Shown in pieces: positions 37,201 through 48,077 of a stretch of DNA of 64,000 bases. Source of the stretch: Phoebastria nigripes (lineage: Eukaryota; Chordata; Aves; Procellariiformes; Diomedeidae); the NCBI GenBank assembly GCA_035582835.1, contig JAYKAV010002792.1, forward strand, positions 747,663 through 811,662, in the 5' to 3' direction. Within the stretch, counting starts at the first letter, position 1. Every line of letters begins with the position of its first letter. Made by a program: the position numbers and the translations under genes. The notes beneath the pieces were generated by a model. It was given only the letters and a program-made list of their open reading frames with translations. It had not been told where the DNA came from and ran no database searches.

Positions 37201-39728
37201 AAGAAAAATGTATTGTGATACTTTGTACTGTAAAAGGAAACATCAACTTGTTCGGAGGAGAAAATCTTGTTAATATAAAATGAGAAAAATTATGCTGTAT
37301 CTATCTAAATCAACTACCTTCATAATATATTAACTTCTGCTATAAAACCTTGATAAACAGTAAAGGTAGAAATGTTTCCAGTTAAAAGCTTTATCAAAAG
37401 CCCTAGGGCTTATTGTGGAAACAAAAGACCAAACCAATTGCATTAAACTTTTGTTAAAGAATAAAATGGAGTACAAATGCATAAATCACCTTGTTAGTCC
37501 AAGCTGAAGTTTTAACTACTAGAAGAAACCCCTTCAGGTCTGAATAAATAACACATTTTCTGAAATGTATTTTTATTTTTGACATTTCAAAGCTACAGTA
37601 AAACAGTTATTTCTAAAGAAAATCTCTTAAGATATGAAGAAAGTTGCTCCTAATTTAGATGTACAAAAGTGTTTATTAGGATATCTTTCAGTTTTATGTT
37701 CTTGCATGTGAACACGAATAGAGATACACAATCTACTTAATTTTATGGACATACTGTTAATACACTAATAAATTATAACAATGTATGTATGTGAAATAAT
37801 TATGACCTTAGTTTGCTTTGAAGTAGATAGGTTTCCTTTCTTTCTTTCTCACTGTTACATGAGGCAAATAAATGGTTTTAAAATAGGAGAAAATATGAAT
37901 TCAAGTATCATTGTAAATTGGAATATAAATATCTTCAAATTACGTCTGAGAAGCTGGTTTACAGGGTCACACCTCAGTTCCAGAGTCCGGTCCTCCTCCT
38001 GCATTATTAACAACCTTACTATTATTTCTGTGGGGAGGGCATATATGTTTATTAATAGAGTTTGTGGGTGCTCTTAATCATAAATTGCAAGTCCAAACAC
38101 AACCTATAGCTGAATTTTGTGCCTCAAACCCATGCCAGCTGCAAAAGTTAAATTGCATGCTTTCATATGAATATGCACTTATCCTAAGCATATGCATTCT
38201 TTCATCTTCAATTCACTTGTTTTATAGACATTAATGCAGTCAGTGAAATCTTCATACTTAGGTTCTGCACTGATAGAAATAATAGACTAATAACCCCTCT
38301 AACATTAGTCATTTCTATAAGCTAATGATCCCTTTCCTTGGAGGAAATAATCTTTTACAAAGTTCTGTCACGGTCTTGAATGATTGCAACTTCACATCAG
38401 GCTGTTAAACACTAATGGATTTACCAATTGCTACACTAATTTTTTTAAAATTGCTTCTATAACCCCTCTTCCTTCCTTTCATCCTGGATATTCCTAACAA
38501 GCTGTTGGAGGAAGGTGAGTAATTTTTAAACATATCAGTAAACAGTGGAACAGCAACATTTTGTGTTTGCAATATAGCCCTTCAGGATGCTTCTGTCTCC
38601 AGTCAAGTTAAGTTGAATTAGCCACAGCTTAATTATGGAATAATGGAACAGTGTTCAGTTCCTTTGGCAGTGGGGTGTTGGTTTGCCTCCTTTCTTTTTG
38701 TTTGTTTTGTTTTGTTTTATTTTTCCCTTCTGAATTTGGTAAAGACTTCCCAGAAAGGAAAATTAACAATCCCACTTATCATTTGCGATAAGGATCTGAT
38801 TCTAAAGCCTCAAAATTTGGACTCTTCAGGGATAATAGTATCTACCGTGAGTCAAAATGCATGGAATCTAAGATAGCTCCATGTCACTCCACTGCCCTCT
38901 TATTTAATGGTGTAAATCTGGGACAAGATACCAGCCCTACTATTGAATTTACAGGGATTTTTTAGGAAAACATTTTTTCTCTCTTTCTGCATGTATATAT
39001 TTGTCTGTTTGTTTATTTATTTAGGTAGTTTCCATTCTTATAGATGAACTGGTGGGAGACTTGTAAATACAGAAAGAAAAAGAAGAGAAGAAGAAAAAAA
39101 AATCTAAGGAAGCTTCATGTTAGGGTCTTTGCTTGTTTGTTTTAAGCCATAATAGTTACACAAATACAGGTAGCTGAAACTTAAGCACAACCCCTGGGAC
39201 GTTTGTTAGTGCTTCTGGTAAAATGCAGTCAGAAAATCTGTTTTAGCTGCCCTGTGTTGGCTCTTGACCCATCTTGGGAATTAAGTCTTCTAGGGTGGGC
39301 GTTGTCTGGTGTTTTTCTATAGGATACAGGCTCCTTTTTTTGGATCTACTGCTTAGCTTGGTTCTTCTTTGTCTTCACTAGTCTTTCTATGTTATGTGCC
39401 CTTTCCTGCTCTTTTATTTCACCCTGGTGGGACTCCCTGGTGGGAGGTGTGCTCAAATATTACATATGCTTGCTATATTTGAACTGCTTAGCTTTATTGA
39501 CATGCTTTAAACCAGGCAATATAGACACTGAGCAGCGTGTGTGTAGAGGGATCATTTTATGGAAGATTGCACTTCCTGTAATGCAGTGCTGGATATCTTT
39601 AGCAATGGTTATCACAAGTTTCCAGGCAAGTCTAAATGGATCTCCAGAGTCCCAGGTTGTCTGAGGTTTTATGCCACAGACCTAATATTAAACTTGTGTT
39701 TCCTATGGATTTTGCTGGAGTTCTGATT

Positions 39729-39754
39729 TAAACAAACAAACAAACAAACAAAAA
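39729..39754. repeat. (AAAC)n simple repeat
   Basis: Six AAAC units in a row. Confidence 0.9.
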
Positions 39755-40199
39755 CCCACAACAAAAAAGCCAACAACCATACAGTTCTTCAATGTTGCAA
39801 AGAAAATATAAATCTGTGGAAAAACATCCATAGTGGATAATGCATATTGATCAGAGTAAACCAAAAATAATACTTCTCTTTTTTCTTCACCATTAGACAA
39901 ATGGAATTCTGAACAACCATAAAATCCAAGAGCTGAGCATGAACACTCCACTATGATAGCTCACACCATTTTGTGTGAGATATAAAACTGGTCTTTTGGA
40001 GTATTTGCATGCAGAGACAGTGAATCAATTCTATTACACTAAACCATCACCTTTTTATTCTGTTGCTGCATGCACTACAGCATACAGAACAAAAAAAAGT
40101 ATCTCCCTCCCATCTCACAAAATTTCTGAATGAAGGTACAGCCAACACATTAATTATAGACTTATAAAATTGGTATTAATCTTTTTTTCCTGGTATAGA

Positions 40200-40520
40200 T
40201 TCTTTTTTTATTGCCACAAGTTGCCATAAATTGCTCATTAAACTTCAAGCAATTCAATGTAACGCTTGCTACCATTTATAGGCAATGCTCTCCAAAGTAT
40301 AATTAGAGGGAGTATTATGACACAGAACAATGGAGACAATTATTTCTGAAGTTTATTAATGCTAATTAACATATGGCATCTAAGACAGCTGCTGATACTT
40401 CATTGCTAAATACTGAGGGACTAATTAGTGTTTGATGTTAATTAGCTTCTTTGCATGTGCATTGTCCTTAGACGCATATGCACTGTCACCACTGGGCTAT
40501 TAAAAATCTGGCCCAAGACT
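40200..40520. promoter_or_regulatory. Candidate conserved enhancer-like element
   Basis: A dense cluster of developmental transcription-factor words in about 200 bases: AATTAG near 40301, SOX-like AACAATGG at 40327-40334 and ACAATTA just after, GCTAATTAAC at 40361, E-boxes CATATG at 40370 and CAGCTG at 40386, CTAATTAG at 40421, TTAATTAG at 40438, octamer-like TCTTTGCAT at 40448, and CATATG again at 40475. Many vertebrate conserved non-coding elements in gene deserts look like this (TAATTA homeodomain cores with SOX and POU sites). What is seen is the motif density; the enhancer role and conservation are inferred. AT-rich sequence gives TAATTA words by chance, which lowers confidence. Confidence 0.35.
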
Positions 40521-43500
40521 TCTTGCAGTGGCAGGATATGGCATTTAGGAGATTTTGCAGACTGTACAATACAGCTCTCTACTGTGCCCTTAATAGCCAC
40601 TATATGAGCTTTAACAAGCCAAATTCACAAATTCTCGTTGCAGTACAACACAAAATTTATTTTAAAAGTACTAAATAGTGTATAAATTGTTTAAAAATGA
40701 CAGTTTCTTACATTTTTATTGATAGGAATAACAGCCTGAGAGATTAAAAAATCACATATGATGAACTGAGAAAGAGGGAAACAAAACAGAATTTCACAGG
40801 CTTACACAATGTTGTCTGCTATTTAATCTCTTTCATTCTGAGAATAGATGATCTGCTTTTTTTTTCTTTTTTTTTTTCCCCACAGAGATCCCTGTTCTCT
40901 GTGTATTGTCAAACATGTCTGTCTTTCCTACAAAACATTTTTGGAAGTTGGAATGCTATTTTAAAAAAAGAAAACAATAAAGTTGTCATCTCTAGCTAGC
41001 AAGCAGGAAATAAGCATATCTTCTTTCTTTGTTAACAGATTACTGTTGCTTTACACATGAGGTTATTATTTAATATCAGATTTTTTCCAGGGCATACTAG
41101 CATTCCGATGAGAATTCCCTGTGTCAATCATAAAATACTTTTTTTTAGTAGTTAATAAGAATCGGCTTTAGTGGGGCCATATTCCTATATAATTAAAAAA
41201 TATTCATTTCCTTAAACAGTAGGAAAGGGGCTTAAAAGATTAGATCACAGAGTCCAAAAACAAGCCAAGAAAAGCAGAGTTTGCTAGTTAAGTAAGTCCG
41301 TTGTGTGGGTCAGGGTTGNCCTTTATTTCATTGTGACAGCAAGCGTCTTGGTTGAAACCTGAAACAGAGAGGAGAGGTGATGAAGGACAGAAGCCAGGAA
41401 ATTGAGTACCTACCACATAAGATGCTAAAAAAGAAGTCAAAAGAATAAGGAAAAAAAAAAAAGGATGATAACATAAGACTTCAGCTAAAATGTGAGGATG
41501 ATGTGAGGGGGTTTCTTGGTGACGAGCAGTGGAGAGTTTGAAAATGAGGAAGAATTAAGCTTATTGCCATCCCCAACTTGATCGTGAGCTAGGTCCACTT
41601 CCCCACCCGGTTTCTAGCCCTAGATAAAGAAGACCTTTGACTTATGAAATAATTTTAACACTAGAGATGCCTTGTCAGATATAAAATGTGTCTCTAACAC
41701 TAGAGCTGCCTTGTCAGATATAAAATGCGTCTCTAAATGGCTTAACTTTGTAGGCAGCAGTTCTGCACCAGCAGCAAGCTCCTTGGTTATGCAGGGATAG
41801 TTAATATTAGCTCATTACACAGAAAGGATCTCTTTCAAACAGGTTGGGTCTAAAGTGATACTTAAAAGTTTTGGGATAAAGAAGCCTGGTTAAGAAAGCG
41901 TATATTAAATATTGATGAGGCCTGTGCTTTGTGTAAAATCCAATGCCTCTGAGATTTGTTGAATCCACAGGATAAAAAAAAGGTAAAATTGTAGGAGCTT
42001 TTTAATCCATGACTGAAAAATCAGTTTTGCTATTCCAGGTGGATAACCGTGTCTTTGATAAAAGATGAGGTTTTGACTGAAATTCAAAAGAAATAAAAAT
42101 AGTGTCCAAGGGGAAGCTTAGTGAGGATGGATGACTCTATTGAAATGATTGGAAAAGCANAATTTCAATAACAACAAAAAGGGACCTCTTCCAAAAAGAC
42201 TAGTGAAATTCAAATTGAAAATCTGGCAAAAATAACACAGGGAGTAAATATAATGGAATGACCATAACAAACAAAGATAATGTGAATGGGAAAGATGCAA
42301 GAAATGCAGTAGATCAGCTCCACACCTAAACAGTACAGATAAAAAGGACTTAGCAGTATTTGGTTCTTCATGTATTCTCATACTAATTCCTCCCAGGAAG
42401 AATAGACAGTGTTGTAGTATAAGAGAAATGGTCTGTTAGTCCAAAGCAAAAGTAGCATATTTGTTTTCAGTTGGACTCTGGTGTATACAATAATATACTG
42501 CCATAAACAGTAATAACTACTCTGAAAGCATTAAAGGGATAACATTTAGGGGGTTTTATGGGGTAAGTACATCTCCACAGAAAAACTGTAACTAGGCAGA
42601 TAAATAGCAAACTGCAAAGGATAAAATTCATAACAGTCCCAGGGAAACGAGNCCTGCTTACTGGACAATCATATCATACCTTAAGACTAACCAAAAGTTG
42701 GACTTACTATACAAGCAAAAGACTAGACTGATACAGAAATATCCTCTATGGAGTGGAGAAGCTCACAATGGACATTGGAACAGAGCTGCGATATCCACTG
42801 TCCCAGTTCAAGTCCTTAGGAAAGTTTTCTTAAGGTCATTCTTAGCTGGGAAGGCAAGTTGCTCCTTGATTCATTCATCAGATGGATAAAACCATCAGCA
42901 ATACATTAATTGATTACAGAAGCGGGAAGATGGTAATCCTTCCTTATGTATGGTCTAAAGAGAGTTAAAGAAAAAGGGAGTATTTTCTTATGGATGGTGT
43001 GGTGATGCAAGAGTTCTCAATTAGAAAAGTCACACCTGTGCTTCTTATCTCAGTTCTTCATGGAAAAGGAAGAAAGTCGGGCTTATGCCCCTCTAAAATA
43101 TCACTTGAGCAATTAGGGTGCACGTGGCTGTCTTCTACCTATACTTATTGCTTGCCTCTTCTGTTGGTGCCAGCAGCTAGGCACACAGACAGGTTTGCAA
43201 ATTCATTTCTCTCAGCATGCGTGTGGGATTAGGCCCTGAACAAAACCTGTGTAGGGAAGGATTTTGCCTGCTTCTTTTCACTGGTACCTGACACCAGTGA
43301 CTTTTCTGCCTGCTGTGTGGCTGCTTGTTCTGCCAGATCAGAGGGGTGCACAGGACGGGTCATCTCTCCCATTGCACAAGTCCCATTTTTCTGGGATCAT
43401 CATAATTCATAGAGGCAGCAAATAGGGAGAGGGAATTAAAGTGTACCTTTGCCATGAAACGATGAGGGTATTCTGAAAGAGAGAGATACTATTTTCTCTC

Positions 43501-46500
43501 CCTGCTCCAATGAATATGTTTACATATTTTTATAAAACAAGACAAAAAGCTTGTAACTTTCATGTTCACTGAGGAAAATTTGTCAATGTAATCTCCAAGG
43601 ATCCTGAAAGAGTCAAAAAACAGGCACATACAAAAAGTTAAATACTTTTCACTTGTCTTCCTAAATTTTCAAGTCGGCCTCCTGATTTTTTGAGGACCTC
43701 CCAGATGTCTTTTAAATTCTTTGGTTTCTTTCAGCCTAGAAAAAAGATGACTGAGGAAGGACATGACAGAAATGACATGACAAAATCGCGAAAACAATGG
43801 AGAAGGTGAATAGTGATCAAATATTCACTGTTGGTTTTGACACAAAAAGTGGCTAATGAACGAAGCTGGAGAGAGAGAAGATTGGGTTCTTTACGCAAAG
43901 TGTAAATGAGTAAATTAGGTGGCATGGGTCATTCAANGTAATGCAAAGGAATAGTTGGCTACTGCTTTCCCCAGAATGATACCGGTGTTGTCATCTTGTT
44001 CTGTCAAGCCAAAGTGCTTGTGAACATGGGATAACAAGTTAAAAATTGCAAGCAATGCTTTGCTTTGTGAGAATGCTTGTTTTGTTTTACTGTTGAAACT
44101 TGATTTATAGTCAAATATATTATTTTTTATTATAATATTGTTCTTGCTAGTGTTCAGAGTCAAGACTCACAATAGTGTCAAGTATTTGAAAGATTGTTTC
44201 TTTGTTGATCTAATGTAATTGATCTCATTTTGTGTAAAACAAACAAACCAACAAACTCAAACCCCCCTCAAAACTATTAGAGAGCCTTTGGTTTTGTGTA
44301 TTTAAGCATTCGTTTACCCATTGCCTTGTTCTCAGGTTTCAAACATTTGCCAGAAATTACTCTTAACATCCTAGAACTGCCCATAAACTGTTTAGTTTAT
44401 TTCTGTACTCTGTAGACAGCTTCACATGACAATCAGTGATGGTTTTTCATAATCTGGAGACTACAGTAATGACTGGTGAACAATTGGGAGACTGTATCTA
44501 CACAGCATTTTTCATCATTTTAAAAATTATGCCCATCTCTTCTAGAATTATGCTACATTTAAACCTATGTTGTATGAAAGGTAATATCGTACATAAATCT
44601 GCTACAGAATTTAGAAGGGAAATAAATAGTTATGTGCTACTGGATCTACCAAGGAATTTAAAACATATTTTTGAGACTCTGAATATCTCTTATTATAGTC
44701 TAACACATTTTTCAGGCCATTTTTCCCTAGAAAAGGGCTATGAAAGTTAGGTTACCACTCAGTTCTTAAATCAGTGCTGACAGGAACTGTCCCACTGAGT
44801 TATAAAACACTATGAAAACATGACCTAAAGAAGGACTGTCTTGGTGATGATTTAATTTAATTCAGTGGAACCGGTTGTTAAAATCACAGCCCATTCCTAC
44901 ACTACCCTGACTGCAGCTAGAATCACTATTTCAGAGACTGGGGACCTGAGGGAGGAGAAATGATCTGCTTGGGCTTAGATCCACAAGTCATTCCTGTGTG
45001 AACCTCATTTTTGTTCCTGGATTTATTTTGCCAATAATCTCATATCCATTCTGGATTTAGAAAGCTCTGTACAACTCTGAAATGTCAAAGTAAGAAAATA
45101 CTCAACTCTGACATCCTATTTTGCTTTGTTTATGTGAACACTGTCAGCTGGGCCCATGCATACATTATATAATCATTAGACCAAATCTAAACGTACTGTT
45201 ACATATGGTAATTGACATCTACCTAGAAAAATAAATGCACTAAATTAGATCTTGCTGATACATTTCAGGCAAAAAGTGCTGAAGCTTAACAATAGCACTT
45301 TTGTGGTATATACCCTGGTGATACCATCAACGAACTGGCAGAACTGTAAAGGGGAATACCCTGAGCTTGAGGATTACATCTACTCTGACTATAGTTGAAA
45401 ACAGAGGGAAGCTTTCAGTTTCGAGGGAAAAAAGAGTATTGACAGCTGTGAACTAGTCCTGCAGAGTGCTTTATAGGCAGCTTCTCATATATCTTTGCAG
45501 ATGGAAATAACTAGATAATGGAAAAAGAAGCAGATCTTAGGGGTGTTAAAATGCCCAAGAAAATATCAATTATAAGTAAAGAGCTTGTAAAACAAGGCAT
45601 TTAAAATTCAAGATTAACTTCTAAAATGGCATTTGGCAACTGTGGTTTTGCTTTTAAAGGGGAAGGTGCTTCTCTTGGTTTTATGGGTCTGGAAAAAGAA
45701 TACTTTTATTGAAAACCAAGACACGGTTTTAAAAGCCTGAGGGAAGAAAAAAAAAATCTAGTTTTTAGTAAATAAATCTTATTTTTCTGTCTTATTTGAA
45801 TAAATTCATTGAGTTGTATATGTGGAGAACATGAGGTGACATCCATATGGTGACTGACAGTGGAAAATAGACAACGAAATATCAGGCACCTTTGCCAACA
45901 AATGTTCCATAACTGTTAACTCAGTTTCCCCAGGATTTACTTAACAGCTTCAAGTAGATAGTTCTTTAAAAAGTAAAAAAAAAAAAAGAAAAAAACTGCT
46001 ACAGTTTATGGGGAGAAAAGACTGCTAGAAAAAGCATATGTACAAGAAGGTAAAGTATTTTTCATGAACAACAAGAAAGCTGGTGTTTCTAAACTTTTTG
46101 CTGGTGTAGTCCTAGGCTTTATCCTATGCATAATATGGTCATGGCCAAGGTGTAAATCAAGAGCAAAGAGCTTGAAATATCTCTTGGATTTTTCCTTCAT
46201 CCGATATGTGTAATCCTGTCCATCTGACTGAAACTTCTACACTGTAAACTACTCAGAAATACTGGCAAATATTTCCAAAATAAGATGTCCTCTTACTCTG
46301 TCATTCAGCTCAATCCCAAATTGCTACCTCTTCTTTTGTGTCTTCATCTTATTCCTTTTTCACTGTCTTTTTCTCTACTACTTTTATCCTTATCAGTTGT
46401 AATCCTTGCCACTTTTCTCTGTCCTTTTTTTATCTTCTAATGCTGACTTGGTCTTCCATCTAAAGTGAGAAAACAGAGCACAGGGAGGATTGCTTAGAGC

Positions 46501-46758
46501 AGCTGCAGGTTCTGCTAACTATAGCATAGCAGTCGGAAGGCCAGTGAAAGCCAAAACTGTGGGAAAGAAGATGGAAGCAAAAAGTTCAGGGAACAGTAAA
46601 TTAAAGTAAGCACTAACAGGATAGCATTTTATAAGGGAAGAGGAAGAATGCTTTTTATATTAAGTCTCTAACAAACAATAGACAGGGTTTTTTTTTGCTG
46701 GTGGGACATCAGCAGGGAAGAAAAGGTTTTTAGAGCATCTTGTCTCTTTCCTGCACGT
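40521..46758. other. Unique non-coding DNA
   Basis: No gene or named transposon. It contains T-rich 40857-40877, a 39-bp tandem duplication at 41657-41734 and an A-rich run near 45968-45989. A pyrimidine-rich stretch ending in CCCCACAG at 40885 resembles a splice acceptor but no exon could be built from it. Confidence 0.55.
41657..41734. repeat. 39-bp tandem duplication, two copies
   Basis: AACACTAGAGATGCCTTGTC starts at 41657 and AACACTAGAGCTGCCTTGTC at 41696. Both continue CAGATATAAAATG(T/C)GTCTCTA. Only two substitutions separate the 39-base copies (A/C and T/C), so the duplication looks fairly recent. Confidence 0.9.
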
Positions 46759-47130
46759 TGTGGTGGTGCATTTCCCCCCTTCCCCTTAGGCCTCTCTACG
46801 ATCAGAAACTCCTGTTAGGCCTTAGCCATTGTGTAACGAGTTGGGCAGNTAAGTGTCCCTTGACTGTACCAGGCACTCCTGCATGGCTGAGGTAGGGAAC
46901 GGCTCTGATCGTACCAGGAACACTGGCTGCCTGATCAAAGTGGGGAATGAAAGCAGGAGACAGTTCGTCATTCCTGACAGCCCCGAAACACTCCTCACCT
47001 GGATCGCAGATTGAGTGGAATGAAACANCTGGATCCAAAAAATGATACCACTGTGACCGCAAAACAATGCCATAATCAATATCTCTGACCACCTCGGATA
47101 GTAGCCAGGATGGAAAGTTACTGATGACTA

Positions 47131-47160
47131 AAGCCAATCATCTTGCAAACCTATAAACAG
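47131..47160 (+). promoter_or_regulatory. LTR promoter: CCAAT and TATA boxes
   Basis: CCAAT within AAGCCAATCA and a TATAAA word within CTATAAACAG lie about 17 bases apart. Transcription would be expected to start about 25-30 bases past the TATA box, near 47180, at the beginning of the GC-rich leader. Whether it is active is not visible from the sequence. Confidence 0.6.
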
Positions 47161-47407
47161 CGGTCCCCAAGCGAGACCCTTTGAGCTCTCCTGGACNGCA
47201 GCGGGCTGCGCCCAGAGTCTCCCTCTGAGTGGGACGCCTCTCAGAGCTCGCAAACCCTCGAGTTTGTGAAATTCAGAGGACTGTCGAGACTTGGCCTGAG
47301 ACACTCTTCGGCCGAGATACTACTTGAGGCTCAACTCTTCACCCGTTGAGAAATGCCAAGACATTGAGCGTGAGTATTTCACGACACTCGAGGGGAATTT
47401 TTAACAT

Positions 47408-47488
47408 GTACCTTTATTCAGCTTAAGGCCTTTATAACCTAGCTTTAGGTACCTTTATCTAGCTTAAGGCCTTTATAACTCAGCTTAT
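47408..47488 (+). repeat. 41-bp tandem duplication inside the LTR
   Basis: GTACCTTTATTCAGCTTAAG begins at 47408 and GTACCTTTATCTAGCTTAAG at 47449. Both run on as GCCTTTATAAC followed by (CT/TC)AGCTT. A run of GT then TA repeats (about 47548-47575) lies downstream in the same AT-rich half. Confidence 0.85.
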
Positions 47489-48053
47489 ACAGATCTACTT
47501 AGTTTTGGGATCCCATGTGTGAATTGATTTATACTTTATGTGTGATGCGTGTGTGTGTTTATATATATATATATTTTTTGATTTAAACAATAAGTAATAA
47601 GCATAATCTGTAATCTAGTCGCTTTAATATTGTGGTAATTTTGTTTATTTTATAATCTATCTCAATGATTTAATGCTGCTAAAACTTATAATTTACTCNA
47701 AACTGTGATTAAGCTTTAAATTGCNGCTAAACATTCACAATCCCTTAGGCATAGACCGTTGACCAAGTCTGAGACTAGGGCTAGATTCAGCCAGGTCTTC
47801 TCTGAACCTCATGACTCAACAGGAGGGTCTCCCATACCCCTTTTTCCTCAAATCTGTATAAAAATCATTCCAATACAAATTCTGACACAATTTTCCCTAT
47901 GTATGCTTAATCCATGTAATAAGTAATAGAGTGGACCTTGCCATCAAATTCTGTTAAGTCGCACTTTTATAAATCTCTATTAAAGTCACCTTTTGCTGAT
48001 ACCTTTGCCGGTGTTTCTTTAAGCGGCCTCAAAACCACTCATTCNCAACACAC

Positions 48054-48077
48054 ATATAGCTACAGTTGTAGCTATAT
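48054..48077. repeat. 11-bp perfect inverted repeat at the LTR 3' flank
   Basis: ATATAGCTACA, GT, TGTAGCTATAT. It starts within the presumed 5-bp target duplication immediately outside the LTR, so it belongs to the host target site. Confidence 0.85.

Larger units (their letters stand above)
32462..40199. other. Long unique AT-rich stretch with simple repeats
   Basis: 7.7 kb without a gene or transposon I can name. It holds (TTTTA)n at 34225-34285, (TTTTG)n at 38695-38725 and (AAAC)n at 39729-39754. All open frames are under 100 codons and unremarkable. Confidence 0.6.
46759..48050 (+). mobile_element. Solo LTR of an endogenous retrovirus, 1,292 bp
   Basis: The block begins TGTGGTGGTGCATTT and ends in CAACA, fitting TG...CA LTR ends. 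It is flanked by pentamers CACGT (46754-46758) and CACAT (48051-48055) that differ at one base, a probable 5-bp target duplication. Inside are AAGCCAATCA (CCAAT box, 47131-47140) and CTATAAACAG (TATA box, 47151-47160), so the sense strand is plus. A GC-rich leader follows, then an AT-rich part with a 41-bp duplication, and ATTAAA at 47979-47984 as a possible polyadenylation signal. No gag-pol-env lies on either side. A 5-bp duplication fits an ERVL-like or class I element better than an alpharetrovirus (6 bp). I cannot name the family. Six unresolved bases fall within it. Confidence 0.75.

Noticed and set aside
40857..40885. Strong polypyrimidine tract plus CAG, like a 3' splice site
   Set aside because: No open exon, branch point or donor could be paired with it; T-rich tracts followed by CAG recur by chance (for example at 56720).
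46802..47137. 111-codon minus-strand open frame
   Set aside because: Lies within the solo LTR upstream of its TATA box and on the opposite strand; no retroviral protein resemblance.
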